The notes: generated from the sequence alone by a model not told the origin. 64,000 bases of DNA from Hyaloscypha bicolor E (GCF_002865645.1 NW_020194638.1:1481974-1545973), one strand, 5' to 3'; shown: positions 35,884-49,594, numbered from the stretch's first letter. A program made the numbers and translations.

Positions 35884-36338
35884 GATTGGTGGTGGAGTTA
35901 GCTCGGTAAGAGAAAGGGGTAAGTAGGCGAGTGCCGACCATGGAAAGATGAATTTCTTTACCGCAGAGGTATAGCTTTAGGAGCTAAGATGTGAATGCGA
36001 AAAGAAGCTTGGGATCTTGTTTATACAATCCTCTCCCTTTGGGGGCTTTCGGAGCTTCGCCTGTCGAGGTACTGACGGGGAGCACAGCAGTGGAGATAAA
36101 TTCGTTAATTCCGGTTGGCCCACTCTTTGCATCAGCCCTGGGCTAGACCAACACTCGTAATTGTACCGTACCAGCCAACAAGATTGGGAGAGGAGAGTGC
36201 ACTTCCAATGCAACCCGTATCTCAGTGCCCAAAACTCCAGGGTGAGATTATCAGTAGAATCAAACACATCTGACATAGTAGTTGTAGGTCAATTGAGTGG
36301 TTAAGTAGGTTATTTACATGTAAACAGAGAGCTACGCT
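35884..36338. other. Spacer
   Basis: Upstream of the dehydrogenase gene; no coding region recognised. Confidence 0.4.
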
Positions 36339-36467
36339 GGTGCAGGCCCTAATGTTTGTCACACCCCCTTCGCAAGGGTTGCACTGAAATGCGCTGTAGC
36401 AATGCGCTGTAGCCGACTTTTGCTTGGCAGAACTCAAGGCGGTGTAACAAACATTAGGGCCTGCACC
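36339..36467. mobile_element. MITE-like 129-bp element with 27-bp inverted ends
   Basis: Terminal inverted repeats of 27 bp (36339-36365 and 36441-36467) start GGTGCAGGCCCTAATGTTTG and match with about one or two changes. The internal 75 bp holds two adjacent copies of ATGCGCTGTAGC. No coding capacity. A target duplication is not obvious. Confidence 0.65.
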
Positions 36468-37457
36468 TATGTAGAGTTTTGGTGTTGCACCAGAAAAACG
36501 TTAATCCGGCCGGAAAAAAAGCGGTCCACTGCCACAGTGGAACGGATAAGGCTCAAAGTTAATCTTTGGAATTATTTTAAGTACTACGTAGTATGTGTAA
36601 TATATTAAAAGTGGGATAATAGGAGTAAGTGGTAGTAGAAGTAAAAAAACAACATTGCAAAAATTGCCACTGACCCTTTTGGACCACCCCTTGTACCCTC
36701 AGACTTTTGATGAACCTTTGTAGAAAAAACATTTGCAGAAGGTCGAGGTCGAACCACTTAATCTGCGAGATTCGAGGGAGCAAAAGGAATAGAGTTCTCT
36801 ACAACTTCTTTAAATAACTAAATATCTTGAACTGAATGTGCAGCATCACAATTTGGCGCCCAGATCCCGTAACATCCGCGATTAACAGAAGTTCTGTCAA
36901 AGCCACAAATGTTCACAGAAATCCAGCATTACTTGATTACTACCAACCAATAGTTTGAAAGAACCCAAAAGTTCCATAGTACATGAGCAAAAGGTCCCAA
37001 GGTCACTTTCAAAATACCAGTTCACGACCGATTGAAGATATAATTCATACATCTAAAGCGACGACGAATGTCAAAACGCATTACTCGTCTTGCTGAAACG
37101 TTATATTTGAAGTTTCCATGTATCAGAACTTGCTTCCACTCACCTCACATACATAGCAATAAATCATACCAAAATTCCACCTAACCACTCCAAGTAGTCC
37201 TCTAACAACCAACCAACGCACCTTACAGAAGCGATTTCCATAACAGAAAAGAGCGGAGACACAAAGCATCAAGACTCCTGCAGGAACGGGCTCGGTTGGT
37301 TCTTCACCTAGATCATACTCAACATTTCTCAGTCGTTTATAGGATGGCGTAGAGAACCAGCATATGTCCCAAACAAGCAGTACCGCCTTGGCGTAGATTC
37401 CTGTCACACGAACCTGGACGCATGGTGTTTCCGAAGATACGATTGCACTGTTCGCGA
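36468..37457. other. Spacer
   Basis: AT-rich, with homopolymer A and T runs; only short ORFs without family resemblance. Nothing recognised. Confidence 0.4.
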
Positions 37458-37739
37458 ATGACTGTTCCACACACAGTGGCTCTTCTGGCAGCTATCATCG
37501 GCCTGCAAACATTTCGTTCCGAGCTTCTGATGGAAATCATCACACCCCCAGTCCATATCCAGCAAGACTATAACCCTATGCAGGTATGGTTAAACACAGC
37601 AACGGACCAGCAGCCATATCGCAATGTTGGCTCACTTGTGGGGTTAGGCACAAGAGAAGGATTCGGCGATATCGAGTTAGAAGTTGGAAAGGGGACCGGA
37701 GATTGGTGGAGCACAGCGTACTTCGATATGGGAAACTAA
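37458..37739 (+). CDS. Possible small secreted-type ORF next to the LTR insertion
   Basis: 93 codons from ATG at 37458. The N-terminus (MTVPHTVALLAAIIGLQTF) has a short hydrophobic core like a signal peptide. The frame stops at TAA 37737-37739 but stays open for another 45 codons, including a hydrophobic GLCLGIIVLLRLF stretch, to a TGA just before the LTR element. No family recognised. It could be a relic of a membrane protein gene. Confidence 0.25.
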   Translation: MTVPHTVALLAAIIGLQTFRSELLMEIITPPVHIQQDYNPMQVWLNTATDQQPYRNVGSLVGLGTREGFGDIELEVGKGTGDWWSTAYFDMGN

Positions 37740-37888
37740 ATGGGGACATGGTCGCTTCGAGATAACCTCTCAGATGAGACAGACGGGCGGTCCCCGCAAT
37801 TTTTTGCAATGTGGGAAGGGTTGTGTCTGGGTATCATCGTTTTGCTTCGTCTTTTTAGGGAGTTGTGTTGTGCTTGAGAGATGAGTTT

Positions 37889-38020
37889 TGTTGGGTGACG
37901 TGTGGGGGTGGTGACGCCACCAGGGAAGGAACCAGCTAGCCGTTAGTCAGCCAAGCCATTTAGGGCTTCGAGCTTAGATACCAATAGAGTCGTCTTGCCT
38001 CTGTCTGCCTTCTCCTTACA
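37889..38020 (+). repeat. 5' LTR of the outer element
   Basis: 132 bp, TG...CA ends. It differs from the 3' LTR only at one base (GTGTGG here, GTATGG there). Preceded by AGTTT. Confidence 0.93.
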
Positions 38021-38022
38021 TC

Positions 38023-38040
38023 TGGTAGCAATGCGAGAAT
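38023..38040 (+). other. Primer binding site candidate of the outer element
   Basis: TGGTAGCAATGCGAG starts two bases after the LTR, the usual place and first three bases for pairing with the CCA end of a tRNA. The nested element has the RIP-changed counterpart TAGTAGTAATCG at the same distance. Confidence 0.5.
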
Positions 38041-38293
38041 AAATTCTGTCGAACAATTGACAAGACCCAAGGACCTCCAACCCCAATTTTCCGTCCCCCA
38101 ACCGCTTCCGCTGCGCTGCAATTGTCGTCGAGGCTACCACCAGTGAGGCTATCAGTGGTGCCCCACCACACTTCACCTCACTCTCTTTTAACCCTAACAT
38201 CTTCTCCTCTCCCTCGTCGAAAATCGCCGGACCGCACCCGCGACCGCAACCGTTAACCCCCCAAGGGTCCCGTTTTCATCTGCCAACTTATTT

Positions 38294-41200
38294 ATGCCCA
38301 AGAAGCAGGGAAAAGACCGACCCAGAGGACCGGACGGACGATTTATTAAGAAGGAGACTGACCAAGCCAAACCCATCGATTTGAAACCCGCCGAATCCAG
38401 CAAGGATCCGGAATCCCTGTTACCACCTGATGGTAACCAACCCGAATCCCCGACCCAGCCGCAGGGTATATTACTAATCGCGGTATCGTTAGCTCTTATC
38501 CGAGATCTAATAAATAATAACGAACCTTAACTTAACGAACCTAATAACCATAGTACGAACCTAACTATATCGTATTCCCCTACTACCAAAGCCTCTAGAC
38601 GCCGACGAATAATGTCTCTACCATTAATCATACGAGCTATTTGAGCCGAAGCTTTCCCAGAATTAATCTACGAGCCATAATACCGAGGTTACGGATATAT
38701 ATTACCGTATTACCGCATGCCACCAGAACCTCAGGCCAAGTTCTCAAAGGATTTCCTGCTATTATATAATCTATCTATATTAATTCCCGAATATAGGAGA
38801 TATTTCTTATTTAGAAGGGAAGATTACCGAAACTAGCAGGAATAACTAAGAGAAGAGAAGCGATCTAGTAAAGCATTATATGAATCGGGAAAATAACCCG
38901 ACCTATCTCCTGAGCCCGAATAGTAATTCTCCCCAGAGGAAAAGCTATATAAGAAATATTAGCCGGAACTATATTTAGCTAGTTTACTATATTATAATTA
39001 TATCCGTTTCTCTAATTACCCTAAATTACTATAATCTTCTCGGAGCCCTTAGTTACCTAGCTATCCTATAATTATAATTAAGATAGTAGTATAACTAGTA
39101 AAACCGAAGAAGAAAATTCCGGCTATATTATATTAATTTTTTTTATCTAACTTCTTTCTTTAAAAAGAAATTAATAATTAACTAATACTAATTTCTTAGT
39201 AGTAATAAGGAAATAAAAGCAGGGAAATATAGAAGTAATATAACCCGGTTACTATATTATAACCTACTATAAGACTAATAGCTACCTAATCCCCTAATAC
39301 TAATATTTATTATACTAAGAATACCTGAAAGTAAAATACTACTATAATTACCTGATTCTATAATAAGATCTAGTATAATAGCTTCTTATATCTTTAAATA
39401 TATCTTACTAATACCGATTTTAGAGAAGCTTATAATATCCTATAAAAAATAAATACTAATAGATATTAGGTTACTAATAATTATATTCTAGAGATTATTT
39501 ATTCCCAGAACTCCTTAATAAACTAGATAAATAGCTTTCTTTAATTCCTTTTATATTTTTATAATAAATTATCCGAAAAGATACTAATACTAGTACCTAT
39601 TTCTAATAGTATTAATAACTAGTAATATCCTAAACTATCTTATTAGAGACTATTTCTATTATATTACTCTAAACCTGGAGCTTCTAAATCCGCTAACCGG
39701 AACTAATTTAATAATAATAAGAAATATAATTATAGAGAATATTCTTGCTATAGTACTAACCGGTATTCTTATAACCGACCGAGATATACTAATTATTCTT
39801 CTAAAAAAGAATATTATAACTAATATTAGGATATTTCTAGGCTAGTCAAATATTATAGATATTATAGACTAATTAAAAAAGAACCCAGATATTATTACTA
39901 GAATAATTTCAGGAACCAAAATTACTAACTCTCTTAATTTATAAATAATAACTATAGCTAGCCCCGTTAGAATAATATATAAAATAAGATCTATAATTAT
40001 AGCTAATTATAAGACTATTATTATAATCGCCAGGTATTTCCTAAATAATATTTAGGACCCCGGTATAAATATAGCTATAGTTATTCTAATAATAATAATA
40101 ATAACTTTTTAGAAAATAGTTATTACTATAACTAGGAATATAATCTAAATAAGAGAGTTTACTATTACTATAATATATATTATAATAATAATTATAATTA
40201 TAAGTTCTATTTCCGAGATATTTATAATAATATAAAAAGATTATAGATTAACGAAATTAGTTAATTTAATAAGATACTAATTACTATATTCATAACTATT
40301 TATTATAAATAACTCGAGTTTCTAGTAAAAATATATAAAAACAAACTAGTTCTTATTATATTACTATTTTATATAAAAGGTAAAGCCGCTATCTAATTTA
40401 CTAGCCTAAACCTATAGATTATATATATTATAGCTAGAGATATTTAGGAATAAATTATCTAACTAATTAGATATTTCTATACTAATGCCTCTAAAGCCCT
40501 CTTATAAGTAAATAAACTTATTTATATCTTTAGTAATAAAACTATAATTAATATTTATAAATATATTACTAAGAAATATAGCCTATATATTAAAGCCAGG
40601 AAAACTAATAAAGACCTTATAATTAGATAACTTTATAATAGTCTTGATTTTATACTAGCTATTATAATTACCCTATATCTCGTTTATAATATAATAAATA
40701 ATTTTATAGCTAAGACCTATATTACCGAATCCCAAGCCTATAAATAATATAACTAGTTTTATATATATTTCTAGGTATAAGATAAGAAACTAAAGGAAAT
40801 AAGGAAACTTCTAAATAATAAGTAATTATAAACCTTATTCTAGGTATTATAGACCTGGAACTTTCCTAATACCTAACTAGTATATTATACTATTCTAGCT
40901 ATAATAGTAAAAGATACCTAACTTAATAAATTTATACTAGTAAACCTAATATTAGCTAAGCTAATAGAAATCCCGGAAATTATTATTCTAGTAATATATT
41001 ATTTAATAATATTAAATATTATATCTAACTAGCTAGCTAATAATAAATAAAACCCTTAATTTAAGCTAGCCTAAATTATCTAAAACTATATATATACTAA
41101 GTATAATAGCTAGTCTTATAAGAATAATTAGTACTAATTTAATAATTAATAAGCTAATCCCTAAATATAATAAGTTAAAGCCTTTATTATAGATAAGAAA

Positions 41201-41463
41201 GAATATAATAAAGACTATATACTAGTTAATTATAATACTTGGGCCTAGTATTAGTAATATATTATATAAATCTAATTATAAAGTTTATACTAAAGTAATT
41301 AGATTTACTAACCGGGATATATTAAAATACTTTATTCGGAAAATAATTAGGTAAAAAACTTCTAGAATAGCCGTTTAGGAATTAAGTATTACTAGTATAA
41401 TATACTTTATTCCTAGTATTACTACCTATAGCTTTATTAGAAAAGATATTTATTCTTATAAAA
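38294..41463 (+). pseudogene. Gag region of the outer element
   Basis: An ATG at 38294 opens a 78-codon frame (MPKKQGKDRPRGPDGRFIKK, then Pro/Glu-rich) that is still GC-balanced. After about 38530 the sequence becomes very AT-rich, with TAA/TAG codons every few residues. The expected content is gag, ending where the nested element is inserted. A possible zinc-knuckle remnant lies near 39840-39900 but the cysteines are lost, so it is only suggestive. Confidence 0.55.
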
Positions 41464-41574
41464 TGTTACGTCATTCGATATAGCTAGCTAATACGACTAC
41501 CTTTATAGTTAGTTCCTGCCTATAAGGGCCATGAATTAATTAACTTCTACGTACATTAACGTTTTACCGTAATA
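41464..41574 (+). repeat. 5' LTR of the nested element
   Basis: 111 bp, begins TGTTACGTCA and ends GTAATA (a terminal CA changed to TA). Preceded by TAAAA. Confidence 0.88.
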
Positions 41575-42539
41575 AATAGTAGTAATCGTCTTATTATCTA
41601 TTTAATAACTCGACTAGGGACCCTCGGCAGACCCGAGCCCGTTTTCCGCCATTCAAACCCATCCAAAACCGTTTAATCGAGTCATTATTGACTATTATCC
41701 GTCTAGCCTATCCGCGACTAGAAGCACTTAATAACGACGCAGTCGCTACCAGACGACTTTATCAAGCTCGCATACTAGTTATATAGCTTCCGAATAACGA
41801 AGCACAAATATACCGAGAGAACGAAGATTATTAACGACGTTATTAATAAACTCGTTACCGTATACCCTTACTTCTCGGCTATATGACATACTTTAGAGGG
41901 CCGCCATAATCGTTCCTCGTCTATAGACCTAATTATATACGTTCCTCTACCGACCGATCTATACCCATCTAATTAGGCAATTAATAGATCGAAATTAGAA
42001 GAGGCAATACGAAGATTTAGCATATTCTGTAATAGATACCTACCAGACGTTTTGCAGGTACCGTCCAAAAGCGGAAGCGGCGTTTAGGGCACCTATCCCA
42101 GCGGTTAATGAGTCGAGTCCACATTACCGAACAACGTTATAGAGGAAATACCACAAAGGACTAACATGCCGGACGGGGTATAAGCAGGGGAGAATGCCGG
42201 TGTCCGGCGAGACAGGCAACCCTTACTATTACCCGAAATAGCATCCGAGATCGCAAGCTTAATTAATACCGCTCTGGATACCCGAGACAGATAGCAACGA
42301 CGAGAACAAGCGGATACGGGAGTCGGCTCAGGAGAAGCCAATAGCCTTGGATTAAATAGACAAAGCTCTTTCGGTTAGAATAATAATAGTCAAAATAATC
42401 TCGGTCAGAATAACTTCGCTCTCGGATTCGGTAATGACTTTAACCAAGTAAATACCGGTGGCGTTTCTATATATTAGTTACCAGAAGATATCGGATTTTT
42501 TGACCCTATATTACTAGATGAGATCGACTATGAATATTA

Positions 42540-45500
42540 GGGCAAGGCTATAGTATGGAAAAACGTTTATCTTTTTATTAACTTATTCAAGTTTAATATA
42601 TGAGAAGGAAGGGATATAATTATTTAAGGAAACCTATATTTCTGCCTCCGAGGTATTACATAATAGTAATATACGGAAGAAATTAAAGAGACCACTTGAC
42701 TTGCATTTCGCTTTATATTAGAGAATATCAAAGTTTGGGCCAAGGCCCTTATTAACCGGTTTAAGGACTCTATACTAATAGTAATAAAAAAACTCTCCGT
42801 AGAGATTTATATACAGGATAATGCCATGAAAGGCCGAGATATACATACCTATACGGCTATAGTAATAAGATATACTAAGGCAGCGGAAATAGAAAAGCCA
42901 TACTAGTAGCTATCTTATATCTATAATAACCTGGACCCTGAATTCCGACCACAAGTCATGGCTCCAGACAAGAAAACCGTAGTATTAGAATAGCTAAAAA
43001 ATCTAGCGGCAAAGCAGGAAGCATAGTATAATATACTTGCGGCAAGAGTACGTACCTGCTATATATAGAGGCCACCGTGCTTTGACTACAAAGATACTAA
43101 TTCTCGAGGAGGCCAGAGATATAACGACCGATATTAAAACTCCGGCTTCCGACCCTTTATCCCCCGGCCACAGTAGCAGACTCGGCCGCAGTAGATACAG
43201 AAGCCGTAAGGGCCAGTATATGGCAATACTAATAATAGACAGAATAAACCGCTACTACCAGCCCGGCCCCGCAACCTACTTATAGCGTCCCATAGAGATA
43301 ACTAAGGAAACCCTCGGGCTTACTTTAAAGAGCCATACTCCAAGCAGGAGTATACAGGGCAATATTATAGACATTACCGGCGCGGAGAAGGAGCTAACTA
43401 CGGATCGGACTATATTAATATCCCGGAGAATTATGGCACGGAATATAATAGAGAATTAGAAAAAAGCAGCTATATTGCAATAGAGGAGTTTATATACCTA
43501 TTGTGGGAGGGAAACTGCAATAAGACAAAAACCCACATAAAGTACACCAGAGCGCAAAACGTGACTTGATAGCAAAACAACAAATCAAAAGCGTAAATAG
43601 TAAAGTATAAATAGTATACAGTGTGCAAAAGCTCAATTAATTGAATACTCATGAAGGATTATTCTCTAAGTCTATAGAAAAACCAGCTTTCTTATGTGAT
43701 TTCCGCAAGTCACGTATAAAAGGCCGCGGCCTTTGCCATGTGACCTAAACCTCAAAACCGCCAAAATAACATGATTTTTGACGAGTACGGCCTGCCGTAC
43801 CACACTATACTTCCCTAATAATAATAGAGACAAACCGCAAGATACCGGCTACCTAGCCATAACTAATATAATTAATCTATATATATACAAAAAGTATAAG
43901 GAGACCTTTCCCTCTCGGATAAAGATATTCAAATATATCTTTATAAATACTTGTAATAAACAGATATTAAAGACTCTGCCGACTCCGACAGGCCTTAATA
44001 TTATTAAAGCAAAGCTACGTAAATATAATAATAAGAATAACCATATTATATATACCTATATGAAACTACTAACCCAATTCTCGCCAAGCCAAGTAGAGAA
44101 GTCATACTATATTAATACCGGCTATATCCGGCCAGTTATCGGAGAAAACTAGTTAAAAGGCCATATAGAAGTAACATATAATAACTTATAGAAGACGTCC
44201 TTTAAGGGCATTGCGAGTAAGTTTACGTTAACGAGATATGTAATCTTTCCCATATATATTACGGGCAAACTAGACGGAGAAGAATGACTCGGAAAGATCT
44301 TTATTATAGCCTGGGTAATAACTTAGCTAGAACCCGGCCTATTACTTAGTATGGAGTTCCTTTAGCGAATATTATCCATTATTAATTACCGAGACTTAAT
44401 ACTCACTATTAGGGCATATAAAGATCTCGTTATAAACGTTATAGTAATTGACTATTTCCCCAAGATTAACCATAATATACTAGCTATATGAAAGGTTATT
44501 ATACTACTATATTCCATAGTACTTGTTCCTACTAACTATAAACTAGTCCCAGTAAACAGAACATATTTCTTTGAAGGGTACTATACGGGAATACAGGATG
44601 CCGTTCTCGATTACGCAAACTTCATAAGCATTACTAATAACTCTAATATAGCAAAGACGATATTCCCGGATATGAAACTCGGGAAGTTAAGAGACGTAAA
44701 AGAACAGGCATTCCATGTAACAGAATATACTTACGATAACGGATATACAGAACATTAGACGGAGAAGTCTTCCGACGACCCCGGTAATAATGAGAAGCCG
44801 TCCTGGAGGTAATAATAATATAACTTCGGTATTAATAAGCCAGAGAATATCCCTGAGATTATATACGAAAACGGTATTTATATTTGTAATATTAACCCTA
44901 ATATAGTAATAGCGTTATATGACCTCGTTAGCCGCTACTAGAAGTATTAGTCGGATCACGGCCCCATTAATATGCCGCAGGAAGATTACATAAGAATACT
45001 ACTTATAGAGGGCTAGTAGAACAAACGAATTATATAAAAGAAGTTCCCTATTAGTATTAAGTACAGAGCTATTATTAACCGCATTTTTAATGATTTGCAA
45101 GAGAGAGGTAGAATGGAATATGTTATAGGACTAACCCCCTTTATAGTACCGGTATTTGTCGCTACTAAGGAATGCCCAGTTATTGACTTACGAGTTATAA
45201 ACAAGCTTGCGGTCCCGGATACTTATCCTATATCCCTGTAGTCCGATCTTATTAACGCACTTCGAGGGAAGAAGGCCATATCCGTTATAGACGGCTTGTA
45301 GTTCTTCTACTAATTCCTCGTTACTAAAGAGCATTATAACCGCTTTATAGTAATTAGCTATAGGGGGCTGGAATAGTCAAACGTCGTCCTAATGGGTTTC
45401 CGTAACTCGGTTTAATACGTATAGCGCTTTATAGACAAGTAGCTACGGATATATACCCACTTTATACGAAACTTTATTAATAATATTATTGTCTTCTCAG

Positions 45501-48040
45501 ATATAATAGAATAGTATATTTGCTACTTGGAAACTGTCCTTTAACTATTCTCCAAGCTTCGACTTTTCCTCTCTATAAAGAAGTCATTTATCGGATATAC
45601 CTTAGTAAGATTACTTGGCTACCTTATTAATGCCCTGGGTATATTAATAATAGAGGACAGAGTCGCAGCATTCAAGAATATCGAATTCCCGATAATCTTG
45701 AAAGTACTAGAGACATATATTAGTATAACCGGATGGCTATGACTATACTTGCCAAGTTACGCCCAGGTTATCGAGCTAATACAGTAATAAAAAACAGTAT
45801 TACTCGAAGTAGGAAGAGAAATAGGAGCGACGGAAGGAAAACATTGCGGCTATATTACCAAAACCACCTATATACCTATACCCGCAGAAGAAAAGGCCTT
45901 TAAAGCTCTTTAGGAAATACTAATAAAGCCGAGATTCCTAGTATACTTCTCTCTAGGAAAGATCCTATTCCTTAACCTAGACGCTTTAGTAGAGCGAGGC
46001 TTTGTAGTTATGGTTTTCCACCTTATACCAGGCGTTTAACTAATAGAGATAACCGCTAAGCTATTAGCTAAACGTATATAGCCGGTAATATTCATGAGCA
46101 AGCTACTAAGTACTACAGAAAAGCGCTATTATACTACCGAACTAGAAGTCGCAGGACTAGTATGGGCCTATTAGAAGCTCTGCCTAATAATCCAATCCAG
46201 TAACCATTCCGTTATTATCCTTACTAATTATATATTAATAAGAGGCATATATAAATAAACGAATTTAAATACTTCCGATATCTCTAAAGCAAACATAAGA
46301 CTAGTATATGCCTCTGTTTACTTATCCTAATTTGACCTGGATATTAGATACTACCCGGGCAGGCTAAATATTATTCCGGATATATTCTTATAATTAAAGG
46401 CTATAGAGTAACGAGATATCTCGGCAAATAATAAACTGGAACATATTCTATTTATAATAGAGACTATTATATGCCCTGACTTTAAGACGAAATTAATTAA
46501 AGGATTATGGACTGACCCAAAGTTCGCATGTATACTCCGACTCCTGGAAATCCCAGAAGAAGATCCCCTCCCAGAGTAAGCAGAAAAGAATGGTGTGGTA
46601 TTTCGTATTAAGGACGGACTCCTATATTACGTTATTAGCGCCCGCCTCTATCTATATATTCCTAATGCGGTTACTAATGAAGTAATTAGTATGGCCCATA
46701 ACTATTTCCACTTTGGCGTGAAAAGAATACTTTATGAACTAGACGAATTCTGTATTCCTCGGCTCAAAAAACGACTCAAAGAGTATATCCTTTACTACCC
46801 CGTATGCTTGCTTAATTAAATGTCCAGGAAACGCCTATACGGCGAATTATAACTAATTAAGACGATCTCAATTCCGTACTATACCATTGCCATGGATTTT
46901 ATAATAGTATTACTAATAATTCCAGTAGTTAGCCCATGGAAAATTAACGGATATAACTTTTTTGACTATATAATAATATAATCTTATAAGGCAAGCAAGA
47001 AAACACTACTTATCCCAGGACATAGTATGTATTTGGCCAAAGACTAGGCCACGATCTGTGTGACCCTTTAGCTATTGCTTAATTAGAGTATTCCGCAAGG
47101 GATAATCTCTAATAAAGACCGCAAATTCGTCTCTAACTTCTGGAGAGGCATATTCCATTACTTAAAGACAAAACTTCTTATATTAATGGCATGGTATCTA
47201 TAGATAGATAGTGCTTCCGAAAGAAAGAACCAGACCACAGAGATTGGTCTATGGTATATCATTTTCCTTTATTTAGACCAAGCTTAGTCTATAGAGATTA
47301 TTCCCTTTCAATTAGCCCTAAATAATGCCTAAATAGCTATAATCCAAATATTACCAAACGAGTACGTCGGCGGCTTCCGCCTAGCCACAAACCTATCCCT
47401 TCTAGCAGGTAATGCCGAGAACGAACTACCCGACGTAATCCGGAAACTATAATAACGTAATACGCAAATCGCCATGGACTTTGCCGATAATACCGCCAAA
47501 TAATACTATAATACAAAGTACAAGCTAATTACGATAGATATCGGAGACCTTATCTACCTGAGACTATATAGGGGATATTACCTTCCGGGTTACCCGAATA
47601 GAAAACTAACGGAATAACGGACGGGACCTTTTAAAGTACTCCGCCGGGTTAGAAGATTAGCATATGAATTAGAACTCCCTCGATAATAGAAGATATATCC
47701 CGTAATCTTCGTTACCTACCTAGAACCTGCCCTAAAAGGCAAAGACCCGTACGGACGAGAGTCGATCTAAGGAAAAGAACTAGTAGAGGGTATCTAGGGT
47801 AATAATAAGAACTAGTAAAGTTAGGAGCTCGAATATATCGTGAATAAAAGAATAGTAAAGTATAATAGACGAAACTATATCGAGTACTTAGTGAAATATA
47901 TAGGATAGGGAAATAAGTATAATAACTGGCAGCTAGTAGAGGTTCTCGGTAACGTATTAGAACTAGTAGCAGATTATAAAGAGCGGTTAGGAATAGTTCC
48001 CGCAAAGAAATGCGGTCGGCCGGCAAGAAACACTAAATAG
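42540..48040 (+). pseudogene. Gag-Pol of the nested element with in-frame stops
   Basis: Gag-like sequence (about 42540-43490, for example LENIKVWAKALINRFKDS) is interrupted by a 303-bp insert. Pol follows: reverse transcriptase at about 45150-45620 with KKAISVIDGL, a NRFIVISYRGLE block and FINNIIVFSD in place of the catalytic DD motif; RNase H near 45960 (FLNLDALVERGF); the HHCC integrase finger at 46690-46815; the integrase core at 46890-47360; and a chromodomain (YIEYLVKYIG, NNWQLVEVL) at about 47830-47990. Many Trp and Gln codons read TAG/TAA, and the catalytic Asp pair is changed to Asn, both as expected from C-to-T/G-to-A mutation. It cannot encode an active polyprotein. Confidence 0.88.
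43502..43804. mobile_element. Solo-LTR-like 303-bp insert inside the nested gag-pol
   Basis: TGTGGGAGGG...GTACCACA has inverted TG...CA ends (TGTGG/CCACA) and is flanked by CTAT on both sides (43498-43501 and 43805-43808). Removing it with one CTAT joins EEFIYL to YFPNNN in the same frame, strong support for a simple insertion. It contains a TATAAAA box (about 43716) and keeps GC-rich words (GCCGCGGCC), so it has not been heavily RIP-mutated. Confidence 0.72.
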
Positions 48041-48262
48041 TAATTATAGAGTAATGACTATTATTACCGAGTATATATACAAGAAATATCGTTACGTTTC
48101 TGCGGCTATATACTAGTACGAACTAGGACATTTGTTTTCCTCATAACCAAAGAAGTATTTCCTTAATACCAAATAGTACAGAATATATATAGCTATAGTA
48201 ATTACTATAATTATTATACTACTATACAGAAAAATACTATATAACTCGCTATTACTACTACT

Positions 48263-49462
48263 ATGGCATCTCCTGTACTAACTAAAGGCATTCCATTATT
48301 ATAACCAGCATATTACCGAGTTCGTAAGAAGCTAGAGAAAAATAACGCCCCTACTAATAAGGACTTCAAGGACTTCTTTAATACCGTTAGTAATCCCGAA
48401 GATTACCCAAGAATTCAGACATTACTAGACGAGCACCCGAAAGAACGAAACGCTCTCGTAGTATATATTAAGAAGACATATAAGTCCGTCCTTAAGGTAG
48501 CTAAGCCAGTATATAACAAAGAAGACAATAATAATAATAATGTCCTTACTCTAGTTAAACGCCGTCCTGGCAGACTGCCCAAGAAGGTCTATAAACGAAA
48601 GCTATACTCTGTCTTTCCCGAAGATCCCGAGGAAGACGAGTATAATAATATAGACAAGAATACTAATAACAAAAACCCCAGAAAAAAGCGTAAGGTCGAA
48701 AACTCTACTAATAACGACTAAGATATCCCCGTAGTCGTACTACCAAAACTCTTGAAGGCTGCTCCCAAAATAAAGAAGCCAAGCCCGACAGAGATAGCCA
48801 TATACTATAAAGAAGCAATCCGAGCCGGTATAAACGCAACCCTCCTTATAACCATACTACTTAATAATACGAAGCTATTAGTTAAGATTATCCAAGGAAA
48901 GCGTAATCCAAAGGAGAGTAATATCGGCAATATTACTATAAGAGTCAAAAAGGCTCGTTAGTCGGATATTATTAATCGTATAATAAGAGTCTTTTACGGC
49001 AACGATATTAAAGTTATTCCTATCTATAACTACTTACCGCCTACCCTCGATAATACCAAGATAGAGGAAATTCGAAAGTAGTTCTCGATATAGATAGGCG
49101 AGGAATATCCCCAAACCCAGTCCGATTTAACTGGCTTCAAAGGTCACATTAGCCCTTGGTATACGGTATCGGAGGCCGGCGATAATATATCTGTACTACT
49201 ACCAAAGGCAAAGAAGACTAAGAAGAAGACACCTGCAAAGAAGGCCGTAAAGAACGAGACCACCGAACCTGTCCAAAAACAATGATTCAAAGTCCTACCG
49301 GGATAGGCCCGCCTCAGTAACGGGAGATTCAAGAACAAGAGCGGAGAGAAAAAGGACTAGCCTACGAGCTATACCCTTAGTAACGACGGTCTATTTGAGG
49401 AGAAGTCGGCGGACGAAGAGTAGGGCGGTGGAAAACGGAGAAGAACGGACTTTATAGCATAG
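48263..49462 (+). pseudogene. Extra ORF downstream of pol in the nested element, unknown function
   Basis: A single frame of exactly 400 codons runs from ATG 48263 (MASPVLTKGIPLL) to TAG 49460-49462, between the chromodomain and the 3' LTR. It contains nine internal stops, each explainable by one C-to-T or G-to-A change. No frameshift is needed. The protein is rich in Lys, Asn and Pro, with basic clusters (KRRPGRLPKK, NPRKKRKVEN) that look like nuclear localisation or DNA-binding tails, and a Lys-rich end (KAKKTKKKTPAKKAVK). I recognise no retroviral domain. It is not envelope-like: no signal peptide or membrane segment is visible. Confidence 0.65.
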
Positions 49463-49594
49463 TATTTCATTTTTGTTTTTCTTTTCTTTTTTTTAATTTT
49501 TTTTACTTTCTTTTATACCCATATACGATTATTCTTTTTATAGCAAAGCGTACTATAACGAGGACGTCATTTATCTCTTTTTGTAACGGGCACC

